A DNA stretch of 64,000 nucleotides from JALYGY01 sp963800975 (lineage in GTDB: Bacteria > Actinomycetota > Rubrobacteria > Rubrobacterales > Rubrobacteraceae). Positions 63,826-64,000 of the stretch are shown here, in pieces. The translations under genes were made by a program, and so were the position numbers. Under the pieces are notes generated by a model, which did not search any database, was not told the DNA's origin, and worked only from the letters and a program-made list of their open reading frames with translations. How positions within the stretch are numbered: position 1 is the stretch's first letter; every line of letters begins with the position of its first letter. The stretch lies in assembly GCA_963800975.1 (NCBI GenBank), contig CAWDDB010000014.1, positions 1 through 64,000 on the forward strand, given 5' to 3'.

Positions 63826-64000
63826 GTGACATTCCGCGGGCACAAGGTCCCGATAGCCCTCTCCCTGCTGGTCTGGTGCCTCATCTGGGAGGTTGTGGGC
63901 CGGCTCGGCCTGGTCTCCCTGATCCCGCCCTTCACCGAGGTCCTCGCCGCGATGCCCGAGGTGATGAGATCGCCGAGTTTCGCCGAGGCCGCCGTGATCA
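63826..64000 (+). CDS. second ABC transporter permease, cut by the window edge
   Basis: Starts at GTG 63826 (GAGG upstream). The visible 58 residues are a membrane segment VPIALSLLVWCLIWEVVGRL and a segment with IPPFTEVLAAMPEVM, resembling the beginning of a TauC/SsuC-like permease. With the permease at 62218 this would make a two-permease system, perhaps a heterodimer. Confidence 0.75.
   Translation, partial: MTFRGHKVPIALSLLVWCLIWEVVGRLGLVSLIPPFTEVLAAMPEVMRSPSFAEAAVI

Noticed and set aside
1..64000. CRISPR arrays, transposases, integrases, tRNA or rRNA genes
   Set aside because: Looked for regular short repeats, recombinase-type proteins and conserved RNA segments; none was seen by eye. 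A tRNA search program could still find one.

Overview
The window is 64 kb of GC-rich (roughly two-thirds G+C by eye) bacterial chromosome. Gene content and protein style (glucitol and mannitol PTS next to ptsHI and ppdK, CGNR, DUF2252 and SCP2-HxlR proteins, GTG/TTG starts, GGAGG ribosome sites) suggest an actinobacterium, most like Rubrobacter; this is an inference, as there is no rRNA in the window. No rRNA, tRNA, CRISPR, transposase or phage gene was seen.

Region 1 (1.3-9.3 kb) is a probable single operon: gutM, three glucitol-type PTS subunits (srlA, srlE, srlB), a COG4091 SAF-domain oxidoreductase of the DXR-like (DRL) type, a SorC-family regulator, and E1-alpha, E1-beta and E2 of an acetoin/pyruvate-dehydrogenase-like complex. 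A promoter and a palindromic operator lie just upstream. There is no sorbitol-6-phosphate dehydrogenase. I propose that the operon takes up a branched polyol such as 2-C-methyl-D-erythritol, converts it to 1-deoxy-D-xylulose 5-phosphate, and cleaves that acyloin to acetyl-CoA and glyceraldehyde 3-phosphate.

Region 2 (9.5-20.7 kb) is a mannitol module: a IICB permease with two tandem IIB domains, the MtlR activator, IIA, mannitol-1-phosphate dehydrogenase, HPr, enzyme I and pyruvate phosphate dikinase. The last could turn the pyruvate made by PTS uptake back into PEP. A zinc-ribbon protein and a second HPr follow.

Region 3 (20.7-35 kb) is mainly on the minus strand: a metallophosphoesterase and an aldonolactone-oxidase-like flavoprotein (an operon), a QueC-like PP-loop protein with a coiled-coil tail, an aldo/keto reductase, an EmrB/QacA exporter divergent from an HxlR-SCP2 regulator, and an MHS transporter with a badly frameshifted hyuA-hyuB pair.

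Region 4 (35-49 kb) is a mosaic of small redox and stress genes: a luciferase-like oxidoreductase, VOC and thioredoxin-fold proteins, a broken SigJ-type sigma factor next to a BBE flavoprotein, a TetR regulator with a clear double operator, an amine-oxidase-like flavoprotein, Nudix, NmrA, a TctC-like lipoprotein and a CGNR regulator.

Region 5 (49-64 kb) holds a DD-carboxypeptidase homologue lacking two catalytic motifs, a DUF2252 protein, a seven-repeat FG-GAP protein, a flavin monooxygenase, a cupin, a cytochrome P450, a MarR regulator and the start of a TauABC-like ABC transporter operon that runs off the right edge.

A global caution: at least ten genes carry one or more single-base shifts that restore the expected protein when corrected. 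Most behave as one extra base, several in short homopolymers. Consensus sequence error is the simplest explanation, so broken genes here should not be read as real pseudogenes without checking.
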